Assembly: GCA_015490995.1 (NCBI GenBank)
Contig: WFWT01000144.1
Span: forward strand, 1 to 51,267
Direction of reading: 5' to 3'
Length of the DNA: 51,267 nucleotides
DNA from: Anaerolineae bacterium
GTDB lineage: Bacteria; Chloroflexota; Anaerolineae; JAADDB01
Position numbers and translations under genes: made by a program
The notes under the pieces: generated by a model
What the model was told of the DNA's origin: nothing
Seen by the model: only the letters and a program-made list of their open reading frames with translations
Database searches by the model: none
Part shown: positions 16,253 to 25,732 of the stretch, one piece after another
Numbering within the stretch: the stretch's first letter is position 1
Layout of the letters: each line of letters begins with the position of its first letter

Positions 16253-17296
16253 TCAATACGAGAAGGGCCACACGTAGAAGTAGTTTTTGATGTCCCGCCA
16301 CAGTTTGGCCAGTCCTTCCGGCTCGACGATCAGGAAAAAGATGATGATGGCGCCAAAGATGCTCTGTTGGACCGCGGGCAGCACGGTGGCGATGGCGGGG
16401 AAGGTGCTTTGCAACGCGCGGCCGGCCGTGTTGATGAAGGCGGGCAAAAGGGTCATGAAGGCCGCACCGAAAAAGGACCCTTGAATGGATCCCAGCCCAC
16501 CGATGATGATCATGGCCAGGTACACAATGCTGGTTTCCAGGGTGAACCGTTCCCAGGAGATGATGGTACGGTAATGGGCCAGCAAGGCCCCGGACAGGCC
16601 CACGAAGAAGGAGGATGTACCAAAGGCGAGCAGTTTGTACAGGTACACGTTCACGCCGATCACCTCGGCCGCAATGTCCTGGTCACGAATGGCCACGAAC
16701 GCGCGGCCAACCCGGGAACGGAACAGGTTGGCCGTGAACAGCGCGGTCAGCGCTGCCATGCCGACCGCGATCCAGTAAAAACGGAAATCGGTGTTCAGGC
16801 GCATGTTCAGGATGCGAGGGGCTGGGATGACCATCGCTTCCACACCGCCGGTGAGGGACGTCCAGTGCACAACTGTCCACTCCACAATTTCCTGAGCGGC
16901 CAGCGTGGCAATGGCAAGGTACAGCCCTTTTAGGCGCAGAGAGGGCAGACCGAAGAGCACGCCCACGGCAGCGGTGATGAGAGCAGCTATGGGGATGCTG
17001 AGCCAGAAGGGAATGCCCAGGCGGGCGGTGAGCACACCCGCACCGTACGCGCCCACCGCCATAAACGCGCCTTGACCCAGGGAGATCTGGCCGGTGTACC
17101 CCACCAGAATGTTGAGTCCGATAGCACCTATGGTGGCCAACGCGATCTGGTTGGCCAGGTTCAGCCAGTAGGGCGAAGCAATGAAGGGGAAGATGACTAC
17201 CAGTGCCGCAAAGAGGGCCAGCCGAAGCTTCTCCAAGGGCTTCCGGCGCAGTGCCATATCATCTTTGTAGGTGGTAAAATAAACGCCACATTCCAT
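16253..17296 (-). CDS. livM: Liv-type ABC transporter permease LivM
   Basis: A 347-aa inner-membrane permease with about ten hydrophobic segments. Family motifs are GLNILVGYTGQISLGQGAF near the N-terminus and AFGTSSFFVGLSGALLAHY and MIIIGGLGSIQGSFFGA toward the C-terminus. The ATG at 17296 has GAGAGG 6 bases upstream; a GTG two codons earlier is possible. It pairs with LivH to form the pore. The gap to livH is ~37 bases. Confidence 0.94.
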   Translation of the reverse strand: MECGVYFTTYKDDMALRRKPLEKLRLALFAALVVIFPFIASPYWLNLANQIALATIGAIGLNILVGYTGQISLGQGAFMAVGAYGAGVLTARLGIPFWLSIPIAALITAAVGVLFGLPSLRLKGLYLAIATLAAQEIVEWTVVHWTSLTGGVEAMVIPAPRILNMRLNTDFRFYWIAVGMAALTALFTANLFRSRVGRAFVAIRDQDIAAEVIGVNVYLYKLLAFGTSSFFVGLSGALLAHYRTIISWERFTLETSIVYLAMIIIGGLGSIQGSFFGAAFMTLLPAFINTAGRALQSTFPAIATVLPAVQQSIFGAIIIFFLIVEPEGLAKLWRDIKNYFYVWPFSY

Positions 17297-17333
17297 CGGC
17301 ACCCTCTCCCAATCCTCAAACCTGAGATGTGGA

Positions 17334-18206
17334 TTACACGCGTTCGATGATCTCCTTCCCGAACAGCCCGTACGGTTTCACCATAAGGACAATCATTAAC
17401 ACGATGAAGGGCACGACCAGCTCTAACCCCTGGCCGATGTAACCGCCGGTGTAGGCTTCCAGGAGGCCTATAAAGGCCCCGCCGATAATGGCGCCCGGAA
17501 TGGAATCCAGGCCCCCAAGGATGACGACGGGGAATACCCGCAGGCCAATGAGGCTAATGTTCCCGCTGACGCCGACGATGTTGGCCAAGATGATCCCGGC
17601 TACGGCCGCAGTGATGGCCGCGATGCCCCACGCCACGGCGAACACCCGTTTGACACTGATACCCATGCTCAGGGCAGCTTGCTGGTCGTCTGCAATGGCC
17701 CGCATGGCGATCCCTTCGCGGGTATAGCGAAAGAAGAGAGTGAACAACACCAGCAGCACTATCGCAATACCGATGGCAATGAGACGGTCCGCGCCCACCA
17801 CGGCAGGCCCAAGGTACAGGTCGGTGCGGGGAATGAACTCGGGAAACGCGCGCGGCACAGGTGTCCAGATGGCGTTGACAATGCCGCGCAGCACGCTGGA
17901 GAGGCCAATAGTGGCCATGATCATGGAAATGATCGGTTCGCCAATGAGCGGACGCAAGATCAGTCGTTCCACCAGCACACCGATACCCACCGCGACCACC
18001 AGGGTGAGAAGAACCCCCAGGGTCCAGGGCAGGCCAAACTGGGCGATAAAAGCGAAGGCCAAATACGCGCCGAAGAGGAGCAACTCCCCCTGGGCAAAGT
18101 TGATCACGTCGCTGGCTTTGTAGATGATCACAAAACCCAGGGCCACCAGCGCGTACACCATACCGTTGGTCAAGCCAGAGACGGTTAGCTGGATGAACTT
18201 CTCCAC
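17334..18206 (-). CDS. livH: Liv-type ABC transporter permease LivH
   Basis: A 290-aa permease starting VEKFIQLTVSGLTNGMVYAL, the canonical LivH N-terminus. It also has SDVINFAQGELLLFGAYLA and LGGLDSIPGAIIGGAFIGL. The GTG at 18206 is fixed by AAGGAGGGG ~6 bases upstream; 48 extra in-frame codons upstream overlap the end of the acyl-CoA synthetase gene and are rejected. It forms the membrane channel with LivM. Confidence 0.95.
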   Translation of the reverse strand: MEKFIQLTVSGLTNGMVYALVALGFVIIYKASDVINFAQGELLLFGAYLAFAFIAQFGLPWTLGVLLTLVVAVGIGVLVERLILRPLIGEPIISMIMATIGLSSVLRGIVNAIWTPVPRAFPEFIPRTDLYLGPAVVGADRLIAIGIAIVLLVLFTLFFRYTREGIAMRAIADDQQAALSMGISVKRVFAVAWGIAAITAAVAGIILANIVGVSGNISLIGLRVFPVVILGGLDSIPGAIIGGAFIGLLEAYTGGYIGQGLELVVPFIVLMIVLMVKPYGLFGKEIIERV

Positions 18207-18246
18207 CGCTCCCCTCCTTGTGCTGTTGTCCCCTCTGGGCTGTTTT

Positions 18247-20187
18247 TTAACTGACCGGTACTTTCGTTTGCCGACTACCGGGGGTGAGCGCTTCTGCCTC
18301 TTCCAGGGTTTCAATGCGTAGGCGTGTTTTGATGGTTGCCGTACGACCATCCTGGTACGTGATGGTGGTTTCTACTTGGACGCTGTCCGCCTCGCTGTAC
18401 AGGGCCGAAATCAGGTCGGCGTAGCGTTCGGCGATGTAGCGGCGCCGCACCTTGCGTGTGCGGGTCAATTCCGCATCGTCCGCGTGGAGCTCTTTGTGCA
18501 ATAGCAGGAAACGCCGAATGCGGGCGGCAGGAGGCAGGTCTGCGTTGGCTCGCTGGACATGTTCCCGAATAAGTCGGTAGACTTCCCCCTTCTGGGAAAG
18601 GTCGGTGTACGTGGTATAAGGGATCTGATGTTTTTCTGCCCATTTACCCACGTTCTCATAATCGATGTTGATCATCGCCGTGACAAAGGGCCAGTCCCCG
18701 CCGAAGACCACGGCTTCCCGGATGTAAGGGCTGAACTTCAGCTTGTTCTCGATAAACTGAGGGCTGAATTTAGTGCCGTCGTGGAGGGTCATCACGTCCT
18801 TTGCTCGATCGATGACCACCAAGTGGCCATCCTCGTCGAAGTAACCGGCATCACCGGAGTGGAGCCACCCGTCTTTCAAGGTCTCCGCGGTGGCTTCAGG
18901 GTTCTTGTAATATCCCACGAACACCGCCGCGCTGCGGGAGAGGATTTCACCGTTGTCCGCGATGCGGACTTCAGTTTCGGGCAGAGGGAGGCCTACGGTC
19001 TGGAACTTAATGTCGCCATCCCGGTGCAGTACGGAAATCCCGGAGATTTCCGTCTGTCCGTAGATCTGCTTGAGGTTCACCCCCAGGGCGTGGAAGAAGC
19101 GGAACACATCAGGGCCCAGTGCGGCCCCGCCGGTATAACAACGTCGAATGCGCCGCAGTCCCAGTTTATCCTTGATGGGGGAGAAGATGAGCCAATCGGC
19201 CACCCGGTATTTCCACCGGAGGGAACGTGGGGGGGCCTTCTTTTCAAAACGTGTGTCGGCCATGGCATACCCGACACGCATGGCCCATTCGAACAGCTTT
19301 CGTTTCAAGGGCGTGGTGTCCTCGATCTTGACTTGCACCTCGGACACGAGGTTTTCCCAGATCCGGGGAGGCGAGAACATGACCTGTGGTCCAATCTCTC
19401 GCAGGTTCTCCCGCACCGTTTCCGGCTCTTCGGGGAAGTTCACGGTGAACCCCACCACCAGCCCGCTAGAAACCGTCATCATTTGTTCCCCAATCCAGGC
19501 CAGCGGCAAAAACGAGAGGTACTCATCCTCCGGGTACATGGGGTCCACCTTCATCAAGTTGCGCGCCATGCTGATAAGGTTATTGTGGGTGAGCATGGCC
19601 AGTTTGGGCTTGCCGGTGGTGCCGGACGTGGTGGAGAAGATGGCCACATGGTCAGGACGGGTCTTTTCCACGTTGCGCGCAAACAGGTTCGGGTGTCCTC
19701 GTTCGTACCGGCGTCCCATCGCTTCCACTTCGGGGAAGTACAGGAGGAAGGGTTCGGTGTAGTTACGCAGGCCGCGCGGATCGTAATAAATGATCTTTTG
19801 CACCTTGGGCAGCCGGTCCCACACCTCGAGCAACTTGTCGACCTGTTCCTGGTCTTCGGCCACCACAAAGCGGGCGTCACAGAAGTCCACCAGGTACTGC
19901 ACTTCGGTCGCGATGGAGTCTTGGTAAATGCCCATCGAAATGCCGCCGGCCGCCTGAGTGGCGAGCTCAGCAATGACCCATTCGGGTCGGTTGTCCCCGA
20001 TGATGGCTACCTTGTCCTCCGGCTCAAGCCCTAGGCTGATGAGGCCCAGGGAGAAGTACCGTACCCGTTCCAGGTACGCTTCCCAGCTGAGGGTTTGCCA
20101 GATGCCGTACTCCTTCTCGCGCAAAGCGGCCCTGTCTTTAAAGCGTCGGGCATTGGCGACCAGCAACTTGGGCAGGGTATCCTCCAT
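18247..20187 (-). CDS. AMP-forming long-chain/aryl acyl-CoA synthetase (FadD15-like)
   Basis: A 646-aa ANL-superfamily enzyme that activates a carboxylate with ATP and CoA. Motifs in order: AMP-binding TTSGTTGKPKLAML near residue 210, YTGGAALGPDVFRFF, KQIYGQTEISG, GWLHSGDAGYFDEDGHLVV and RAKDVMTLHDGTKFSPQFIE. The C-terminal domain has the TRTRKVRR segment near the catalytic Lys region. Length and the YGQTE form match the long-chain synthetases often found inside liv operons. It lies 11 bases after livG. Unlike the PaaK-like partner at the operon end, all catalytic motifs are present. Confidence 0.93.
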   Translation of the reverse strand: MEDTLPKLLVANARRFKDRAALREKEYGIWQTLSWEAYLERVRYFSLGLISLGLEPEDKVAIIGDNRPEWVIAELATQAAGGISMGIYQDSIATEVQYLVDFCDARFVVAEDQEQVDKLLEVWDRLPKVQKIIYYDPRGLRNYTEPFLLYFPEVEAMGRRYERGHPNLFARNVEKTRPDHVAIFSTTSGTTGKPKLAMLTHNNLISMARNLMKVDPMYPEDEYLSFLPLAWIGEQMMTVSSGLVVGFTVNFPEEPETVRENLREIGPQVMFSPPRIWENLVSEVQVKIEDTTPLKRKLFEWAMRVGYAMADTRFEKKAPPRSLRWKYRVADWLIFSPIKDKLGLRRIRRCYTGGAALGPDVFRFFHALGVNLKQIYGQTEISGISVLHRDGDIKFQTVGLPLPETEVRIADNGEILSRSAAVFVGYYKNPEATAETLKDGWLHSGDAGYFDEDGHLVVIDRAKDVMTLHDGTKFSPQFIENKLKFSPYIREAVVFGGDWPFVTAMINIDYENVGKWAEKHQIPYTTYTDLSQKGEVYRLIREHVQRANADLPPAARIRRFLLLHKELHADDAELTRTRKVRRRYIAERYADLISALYSEADSVQVETTITYQDGRTATIKTRLRIETLEEAEALTPGSRQTKVPVS

Positions 20188-20198
20188 GGTCTTCCCTC

Positions 20199-21005
20199 CT
20201 ACACAAAGGCCATGAGGGACTCATCGCCCAGGTATGCCTGGATGACCAGTTCGTTGGAGCGAATCTCGTCCGGCGGGCCTTCCGCGATGACGCGGCCGAA
20301 GTCCAGCGCTACCACCCGGTCGGAGATGTCCATCACTACGCCCATATCGTGCTCGATGAGCACCACCGTAACCCCCCGTTCCTCGTTGATGTCCAAGATG
20401 AAGCGGGCCATGTCCTCCTTCTCCTCCACGTTCATGCCCGCCATAGGTTCATCCAGCAGCAAGATGTCCGGCTCCAGCGCGAGGGCACGGCCCAATTCGA
20501 CCCGCTTTTGCAAGCCGTAGGGCAAGGTGCTGACGACCTGCCGTCGGATGTGTTCGATCTCCAAAAAGTCGATGATCTCCTCCACCCGCTCGCGGTGGGC
20601 GATCTCCTCGGCCTGTTGTCGCCCCCAGTAGAGACCACAGGAGAGGAGGTTGCCTTTCATGTGCACGTGACGGCCAAGCATCAGGTTGTCCAGCACGGTC
20701 ATGTGGCGAAACAACTCGATATTCTGGAACGTACGGGCAATGCCCAGCTGTGCAATCTGGTAAGGGCGCAGGCGGGTAAGTTCATGATGCCGGCCGTTGT
20801 TGTCCACAAAAGTGATGTGCCCTTGTTGGGGGCGATAGAGGCCGCTGATACAATTCAGAAGGCTGGTTTTGCCTGCCCCGTTGGGGCCAATGATGGCCAG
20901 GATCTCCCCTTCGTATACGTCCAGCGTCACCTCGGAGAGGGCGGTCACGCCTCCGAAGTACAGGGATACATCGCGTACTTGCAGGCGGCTTATCTGACGC
21001 TTCAA
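20199..21005 (-). CDS. livG: Liv-type ABC transporter ATPase LivG
   Basis: A 268-aa ATPase. It has Walker A IGPNGAGKTSLLN, a Q-loop in ARTFQNIELF, the LivG-type modified signature LPYGLQKRVELGRAL, Walker B ILLLDEPMAGMN and H-loop VVLIEHDMGVVM. The TTG at 21005 has GGGAGGA about 6 bases upstream and gives the usual LivG start; a GTG at 21035 lacks an SD. It is the first gene of the seven-gene uptake/activation operon. The promoter presumably lies in 21006-21119. Confidence 0.93.
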   Translation of the reverse strand: MKRQISRLQVRDVSLYFGGVTALSEVTLDVYEGEILAIIGPNGAGKTSLLNCISGLYRPQQGHITFVDNNGRHHELTRLRPYQIAQLGIARTFQNIELFRHMTVLDNLMLGRHVHMKGNLLSCGLYWGRQQAEEIAHRERVEEIIDFLEIEHIRRQVVSTLPYGLQKRVELGRALALEPDILLLDEPMAGMNVEEKEDMARFILDINEERGVTVVLIEHDMGVVMDISDRVVALDFGRVIAEGPPDEIRSNELVIQAYLGDESLMAFV

Positions 21006-21078
21006 GGCACTTCCTCCCGGCGTGATGGCCTTCACACGAGCGCTGAGGAGAACTCCATTGTCCAGGATACCGGAAGGG

Positions 21079-21094
21079 CGTTAACGGAACGTTC
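21079..21094. promoter_or_regulatory. Two abutting 8-bp palindromes, possible operator
   Basis: CGTTAACG (21079-21086) and GAACGTTC (21087-21094) are each perfectly palindromic and directly adjacent. They lie in the intergenic region between the livG start and the divergent glycosyltransferase gene. Weak minus-strand hexamers TTAACG/GACAAT with a 16-base spacer overlap the site. A regulator of the liv operon could bind here. Confidence 0.35.
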
Positions 21095-21199
21095 ACCATC
21101 GCGGTAACGCGAGAGGGGATGCAAGGTCCCGAGAACACGACAGGCGCCGGAGGCGCGTTAACGGGAGACGCAATCGGGTGTCGGGTTTCCTTATTCCGC

Positions 21200-21228
21200 T
21201 TGGCCAAGCGAGGACTTCCCGTTAGAAT
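21200..21228 (+). promoter_or_regulatory. Putative sigma70 promoter for the membrane glycosyltransferase
   Basis: TTGGCC (21200-21205) and TAGAAT (21223-21228) are separated by 17 bases, ~90 bases before the SD-supported ATG at 21320. Confidence 0.5.
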
Positions 21229-21319
21229 CCATCGAATCGCCTTGCGGGCGGAAGCTGGAGGGTACCGTCCAGCTGGATGGGCGGATGATGTGTCACGCTG
21301 CGAGGTAGGACATCGTGCG

Positions 21320-22936
21320 ATGAGAGGGCGACGTCACGAGCACAAGGCATGGGTGTGGGGGATTTTCCTCCTGGCACTGGCCGTGCGGTGGGCCTTCCTT
21401 CCCCGGACGGTCGTGCTGCAAACCGAAGGGACAACATACGTGACCTTGGCTCGTAACCTCCTGGCCGGTCGGGGATATGTGGGGATTCTGGGGGAGACCG
21501 AGCTGGTAATGGTATCCCTATTTCCCCACCTGATCGCGGCGCTGGGTTGGGTCGTGGGTGACCTGGTATGGGCCGGGCGGCTGCTCGCGCTGGTGAGCAG
21601 CGCCGCTTTGGTTTTTCCTGTACATCGACTGGGACAGGCGTGGTTTGGCGGGCGGGCGGGCGTGTGGGCCGCACTCCTCATAGCCCTCCACCCTTATCTT
21701 GTGGAATACGCGCCTTTGGTACGAGTAGAGCCCCTGTTCCTTCTGGCCTGGTTGTGGGGCATCTACGCAACGTGGCGGGCGGGGGAGGCAGGACCCCACA
21801 GCTCCTGGATTTGGGGAGTGCCCGTTGCTTTTGGGCTGGCTTATTTGTTGAAAAGCGAGGGGGCCGTCTATTTCGCCACTTCTCTGGTCTTGTTGGGGTG
21901 GTTCTGGTGGCGCCGATGGCCAACAAGCCGCGTGGTCTCGACCTTGTTGGTCCAGGCGGGGCTCTTCGCACTCCTGGCAGCTCCCATGGTGGGATGGCTC
22001 ACCTGGCAAACAGGCCGCTTGACGTTGGAGACCAAGGGCGCGGTGAACTACCACATTGCACAGCGCATCGCCCAGGGCATGGATTATTACCAGGCTGCGT
22101 ATGGTTTGAAGCCCGATGGTACCCCTGCCGGCGCGTTGTTGGACCGCAACCGCCTGGTACGCGCCGGTGAAGGGCCACAGCGGCCAGATCTCACCAATCC
22201 CGCGTACCTCCAAGGCATGATGCGCGTGCTACAGCGGGAGTGGTACCTCCTGATGTGGCCTTTGTTGGGGCGTTTCTGGCTTCTCTTCGCCGTCCTGGGC
22301 GGTATCGTGGCGGCTACTCGGGGGGAGTGGCGTCCGCTGCTTTTCACCGGTTGGTACGGCGGACTGGCTATGGTGGGTGTGGCAACCATCCTCTTTGTGT
22401 GGACCCGGTATCTGTTGCCCCTGGTGCCTTTGGCAGCTCTCTGGGTGGCTTATGGAGTGGATACTCTGGCCGACATCCTGATAGGTGGTTTTATTCTCTC
22501 ATCCCGTGTGGCGCAACGATGGCAGGCGGTGGTCGCGCTTGTGCTGGTGGGCTTCCTGGTGGGGACACACCCGTACCTGCGTCCCGCGCTGACACGGTGG
22601 CAGAGCGCACCGGACCTGGAACAGCGGATGGCGGGGGAATGGTTGCGGGAGTACGATCCGAATCCGAGCAAACGTATCATGAGCACGACCAGCCAGGTGC
22701 CGTACTACGCGGATGGGGTCCACGTGCCCATGGCGGTGGATCGTCCCGAGCGCATCGCCCGCTACGCTCGCTTGCGGGGAGTAGATTATGTGGTGGTCAG
22801 CACGGTGAAGGATGCCAATCGACCGGCGCGCGCCTGGTTGGAACCGACCGGCGTGCCTCCGGGATGGGAGCCTATTTACATCACCGACTCCTCCACGCCC
22901 CGGCTGGTGATATACCGACTTTCCGGCGGGAATTGA
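21320..22936 (+). CDS. Polytopic membrane glycosyltransferase (GT39/ArnT-PMT-like)
   Basis: A 538-aa protein with about 10-12 hydrophobic segments and a soluble ~110-residue C-terminal domain. The first extracytoplasmic loop has TEGTTYVTLARNLLAGRGY, the region where GT39-like enzymes carry their catalytic acids. Pro/Arg-rich loops (LVRVEPLFLLAWLWG) also fit. These GT-C enzymes transfer sugars from polyprenyl-phosphate donors to proteins or lipids outside the membrane. The ATG at 21320 has AGGTAGGA ~9 bases upstream; the frame stays open to 21119, but that start would precede the promoter. It is divergent from the liv operon. Confidence 0.82.
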   Translation: MRGRRHEHKAWVWGIFLLALAVRWAFLPRTVVLQTEGTTYVTLARNLLAGRGYVGILGETELVMVSLFPHLIAALGWVVGDLVWAGRLLALVSSAALVFPVHRLGQAWFGGRAGVWAALLIALHPYLVEYAPLVRVEPLFLLAWLWGIYATWRAGEAGPHSSWIWGVPVAFGLAYLLKSEGAVYFATSLVLLGWFWWRRWPTSRVVSTLLVQAGLFALLAAPMVGWLTWQTGRLTLETKGAVNYHIAQRIAQGMDYYQAAYGLKPDGTPAGALLDRNRLVRAGEGPQRPDLTNPAYLQGMMRVLQREWYLLMWPLLGRFWLLFAVLGGIVAATRGEWRPLLFTGWYGGLAMVGVATILFVWTRYLLPLVPLAALWVAYGVDTLADILIGGFILSSRVAQRWQAVVALVLVGFLVGTHPYLRPALTRWQSAPDLEQRMAGEWLREYDPNPSKRIMSTTSQVPYYADGVHVPMAVDRPERIARYARLRGVDYVVVSTVKDANRPARAWLEPTGVPPGWEPIYITDSSTPRLVIYRLSGGN

Positions 22937-23015
22937 CCTGCGTTCTCCTTCTTCGCATTAGGGTGTCACCGGTTCCGAATGACTCGCCAGGAGCATCCTT
23001 GTCCCCGGAAGGGGT

Positions 23016-23044
23016 TTGGTTCTCCCGGCAAAATCGGGTAGAGT
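23016..23044 (+). promoter_or_regulatory. Putative sigma70 promoter for P5C dehydrogenase
   Basis: TTGGTT (23016-23021) and TAGAGT (23039-23044) are 17 bases apart. A small CCCC-GGAA-GGGG hairpin (~23003-23014) just upstream may end the preceding transcript. Confidence 0.45.
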
Positions 23045-23165
23045 ATTAACGCGCCGAGGGGAGCACGTCCAACGTCATGCGCCTCCACCGGGGCATGCTT
23101 CCCCAAGTACCCCGTGCAGAGAAACAGAGAGTGGATATCCTGTATTAGGTGACGAGGAGGTCATC

Positions 23166-24728
23166 ATGACAGTGCCGCCCTTCCGTAACGAACCCTTTAC
23201 CGATTTCTCCGATCCTGGAGAACGCCGTGCCTTTGAACGCGCACTGGAGAAGGTACGCGCTGCGATGGGGCAGCGGTATCCGGCGGTGATCGGGGGGGAA
23301 CTGATTTACCTGGACGATGTATTTCCCTCGGTAAACCCCGCCAATCCCTCAGAGGTGATCGGTTACTTCCCCAACGGAGACGCCGACCTGGCTGCCCGGG
23401 CGGTGGAAGCGGCCTATGAGGCCTTTGATTTCTGGAAACGGGTGCCTTACGACGTGCGGGCCCGTTATCTCTTCAAGGCCGCGGCGATTATACGGCGTCG
23501 TAAGCACGAGTTTAGTGCTGCTATGGTGCTGGAGGTGGGCAAAAATTGGGCCGAAGCGGACGCGGACACCGCGGAGCTCATCGACGCGCTGGAATATTAT
23601 GGTCGTCAAATGTTGCGGTACGGCCCACCCCAACCCCTGGTGCCCTTCCCGGGCCGTGAGGTGGAACAGCGTTACATCCCCCTCGGGGTAGGCGCGGTTA
23701 TTTCTCCCTGGAACTTTCCTGCCGCCATTGCCGGGGCTATGACCGCAGCCACGCTGGTGACGGGCAACACGGCTGTCTTTAAACCGGCCGAACAGGCCCC
23801 TTACCTGGGATGGTTGATCACCGAAGTGTTTTGTGAGGACCTCAAATTACCCCCGGGCGTGTTGAACTTCGTCACCGGTCCCGGTCACATCGTGGGTGAA
23901 GCCATGGTTTTACACCCTAAAACCCGGTTTATTGCATTTACCGGGTCCAAAGAGGTGGGCATCCGCATTTACGAAAACGCCGCCAAAGTCCAGCCCGGCC
24001 AGAAATGGCTCAAGCGGGCTATCCTTGAGATGGGGGGCAAGGATGCCATCCTCGTGGATGAGACGGCCGACCTGGACGCGGCCGCGGAAGGGATTGTGGT
24101 GTCCGCGTTCGGGTTTCAGGGGCAGAAGTGTTCGGCCTGTTCGCGGGCGATCATTGTGGAAGAGGTATACGATCCCCTGGTGGAGCGCATCGTTGAACGC
24201 ACACGGCAGATCACCGTGGGGCCGCCGGAAGATCCGAACAACTGGATGGGCCCTCTCATTGACCAGGAAGCGTACGATAAGGTGATGACATACATCGAAA
24301 TCGGGCACGAAGAGGGACGATTGATCCTGGGGGGAAAGCCATACCAGCCTAACCCCACCAGCGGTTACTTCGTGGAACCGACCATTTTCCTGGATGTGGA
24401 TCCTCACGCGCGTATTGCCCAGGAGGAAATTTTTGGTCCTGTGCTGGCGGTCATCCGGGCAAAGGATTTTGAGGAAGGCCTGGCCATAGCCAACGCGACC
24501 GAATATGGTCTCACAGGGGCGGTGTACAGTCGGGATAGGCTGCGCCTCGAAAAAGCGCGAGAGGAATTTCACGTGGGTAACCTGTACTTTAACCGCAAGT
24601 GCACCGGTGCCCTGATCGGGGTGGAGCCTTTCGGCGGGTTTAACATGAGTGGCACGGACAGCAAGGCGGGAGGTCCTGATTATCTGTTGCTGTTCCTGCA
24701 AGCAAAGGTCATTAGTGAAGCGTTGTGA
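23166..24728 (+). CDS. rocA: L-glutamate gamma-semialdehyde (1-pyrroline-5-carboxylate) dehydrogenase
   Basis: Oxidises glutamate semialdehyde to glutamate with NAD+ in proline and arginine breakdown. The 520-aa length fits the monofunctional RocA/PruA2 type. The catalytic residues are Glu288 in ILEMGGKDA and Cys322 in [13 protein letters not shown]. The NAD-binding region is [13 protein letters not shown] with [13 protein letters not shown]. The C-terminal [20 protein letters not shown] is characteristic of P5C dehydrogenase. The ATG at 23166 follows GAGGAGG. No proline dehydrogenase gene is next to it. Confidence 0.95.
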   Translation: MTVPPFRNEPFTDFSDPGERRAFERALEKVRAAMGQRYPAVIGGELIYLDDVFPSVNPANPSEVIGYFPNGDADLAARAVEAAYEAFDFWKRVPYDVRARYLFKAAAIIRRRKHEFSAAMVLEVGKNWAEADADTAELIDALEYYGRQMLRYGPPQPLVPFPGREVEQRYIPLGVGAVISPWNFPAAIAGAMTAATLVTGNTAVFKPAEQAPYLGWLITEVFCEDLKLPPGVLNFVTGPGHIVGEAMVLHPKTRFIAFTGSKEVGIRIYENAAKVQPGQKWLKRAILEMGGKDAILVDETADLDAAAEGIVVSAFGFQGQKCSACSRAIIVEEVYDPLVERIVERTRQITVGPPEDPNNWMGPLIDQEAYDKVMTYIEIGHEEGRLILGGKPYQPNPTSGYFVEPTIFLDVDPHARIAQEEIFGPVLAVIRAKDFEEGLAIANATEYGLTGAVYSRDRLRLEKAREEFHVGNLYFNRKCTGALIGVEPFGGFNMSGTDSKAGGPDYLLLFLQAKVISEAL

Positions 24729-24764
24729 GGGAAACGCCGTTTTAGGGTAAGGGTGTGGTCTCCT

Positions 24765-24809
24765 CATGTGCCGGCGGGAGCGCGGCCATTGCCCTCCTGC
24801 CGGCACATG
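24765..24809. repeat. 16-bp inverted repeat (stem-loop) after the P5C dehydrogenase gene
   Basis: CATGTGCCGGCGGGAG (24765-24780) pairs with 24794-24809 through all 16 positions with one G-U, around a 13-base loop. No U-run follows. It may be a transcript 3' stabiliser, Rho-dependent end or protein-binding site between the dehydrogenase and hydrolase genes. Confidence 0.6.
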
Positions 24810-24925
24810 AAGTACTGGGGGTATTCATGCAGAACTGCCTGACATTACCATCGCCCACGCACCCCGAATTCCTGCACGTACGAGGTATCCGTTGGCCATC
24901 CCCGTGAGCGGCAAGGAGGGACATC

Positions 24926-25732
24926 ATGCCCACATATTTTATGGAAGGGGGGTCCTCCATCCACTTCGCTGAAAGCAACCCCACCGGCGACCCACCGGTG
25001 GTGTTGTTGCACGGTCTGGGTTCGGCCGGGGAGTCGTGGCAGTTTCAGTTTGAGCCGCTGTCCGAGCTGGGGTTTCGGGTGGTCGCGCCGGATATTCCCG
25101 GTTTTGGGTGGTCTCCCTGGCCTGGCGGACCGGTAAGTATTCCCCGCTTCGCAACGTTCATTGCTCAGTTCATGCAGGGCATTGGTGCGTTTCCTGCTCA
25201 CGTGGTGGGCATTTCCATGGGGGGGACGATTGCTCTTCAGCTGGCGTTGGACTACCCGCATCTGGTGCGATCCTTGGGGCTGGTAAACACCTTTGCACGA
25301 CTGCGTCCGCACGCGGTGCGGGTAGGGGAGTGGTTTTACTTCATTGCCCGTATGGTGTTGGCCAGGTTAGGCGGGGTGGAACGTCAGGCTGAGATGGTGG
25401 CCCGCCGCATCTTCCCCCGGCCGGAGCAGGAAGCGCTGCGTGAAACGCTCAAGCAACATATCCGCCAAGCAGATCCCAAGGTCTACCGGGGAGCGATGCG
25501 GGCCTTAATGCGTTTTGACGTGCGGCAGCGGTTGGGAGAGGTTCGTGTGCCTACCCTGGTCGTCACCGGAGAAGCCGATACAACGGTTTCACCGGCCGTT
25601 CAGGAAGAGCTGGTCCGAGGCATTCCCGGTGCCCAGCATGTGGTCATTCCCGGGGGCGGGCACGCGGTCATTGTGGACGCCGCGGAGGCCTTTAACCAGG
25701 CTCTCGTAACGTTTTATCAGAGCCTCCGTTAG
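24926..25732 (+). CDS. Alpha/beta-hydrolase fold protein
   Basis: A 268-aa hydrolase. The oxyanion region is VVLLHGLGSAGESW, the nucleophile elbow GISMGG has Ser97, a candidate acid lies in VTGEADTTV near residue 218, and the catalytic His246 is in GGGHAVIVD. This is the classic order for esterases, C-C hydrolases and haloperoxidase-like enzymes; the substrate is unknown. The ATG has AAGGAGG a few bases upstream. Its stop overlaps the convergent NmrA-like gene by 4 bases. Confidence 0.88.
   Translation: MPTYFMEGGSSIHFAESNPTGDPPVVLLHGLGSAGESWQFQFEPLSELGFRVVAPDIPGFGWSPWPGGPVSIPRFATFIAQFMQGIGAFPAHVVGISMGGTIALQLALDYPHLVRSLGLVNTFARLRPHAVRVGEWFYFIARMVLARLGGVERQAEMVARRIFPRPEQEALRETLKQHIRQADPKVYRGAMRALMRFDVRQRLGEVRVPTLVVTGEADTTVSPAVQEELVRGIPGAQHVVIPGGGHAVIVDAAEAFNQALVTFYQSLR

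Noticed and set aside
18559-20034. Long plus-strand open frame opposite the acyl-CoA synthetase
   Set aside because: It is the antisense of a fully conserved enzyme. Its Gly/His/Arg-rich sequence is typical of GC-rich shadow frames, and no SD or family motif is seen.
21119-21319. 67-residue N-terminal extension of the membrane glycosyltransferase
   Set aside because: It would begin upstream of the best promoter, has no SD and does not resemble the family.
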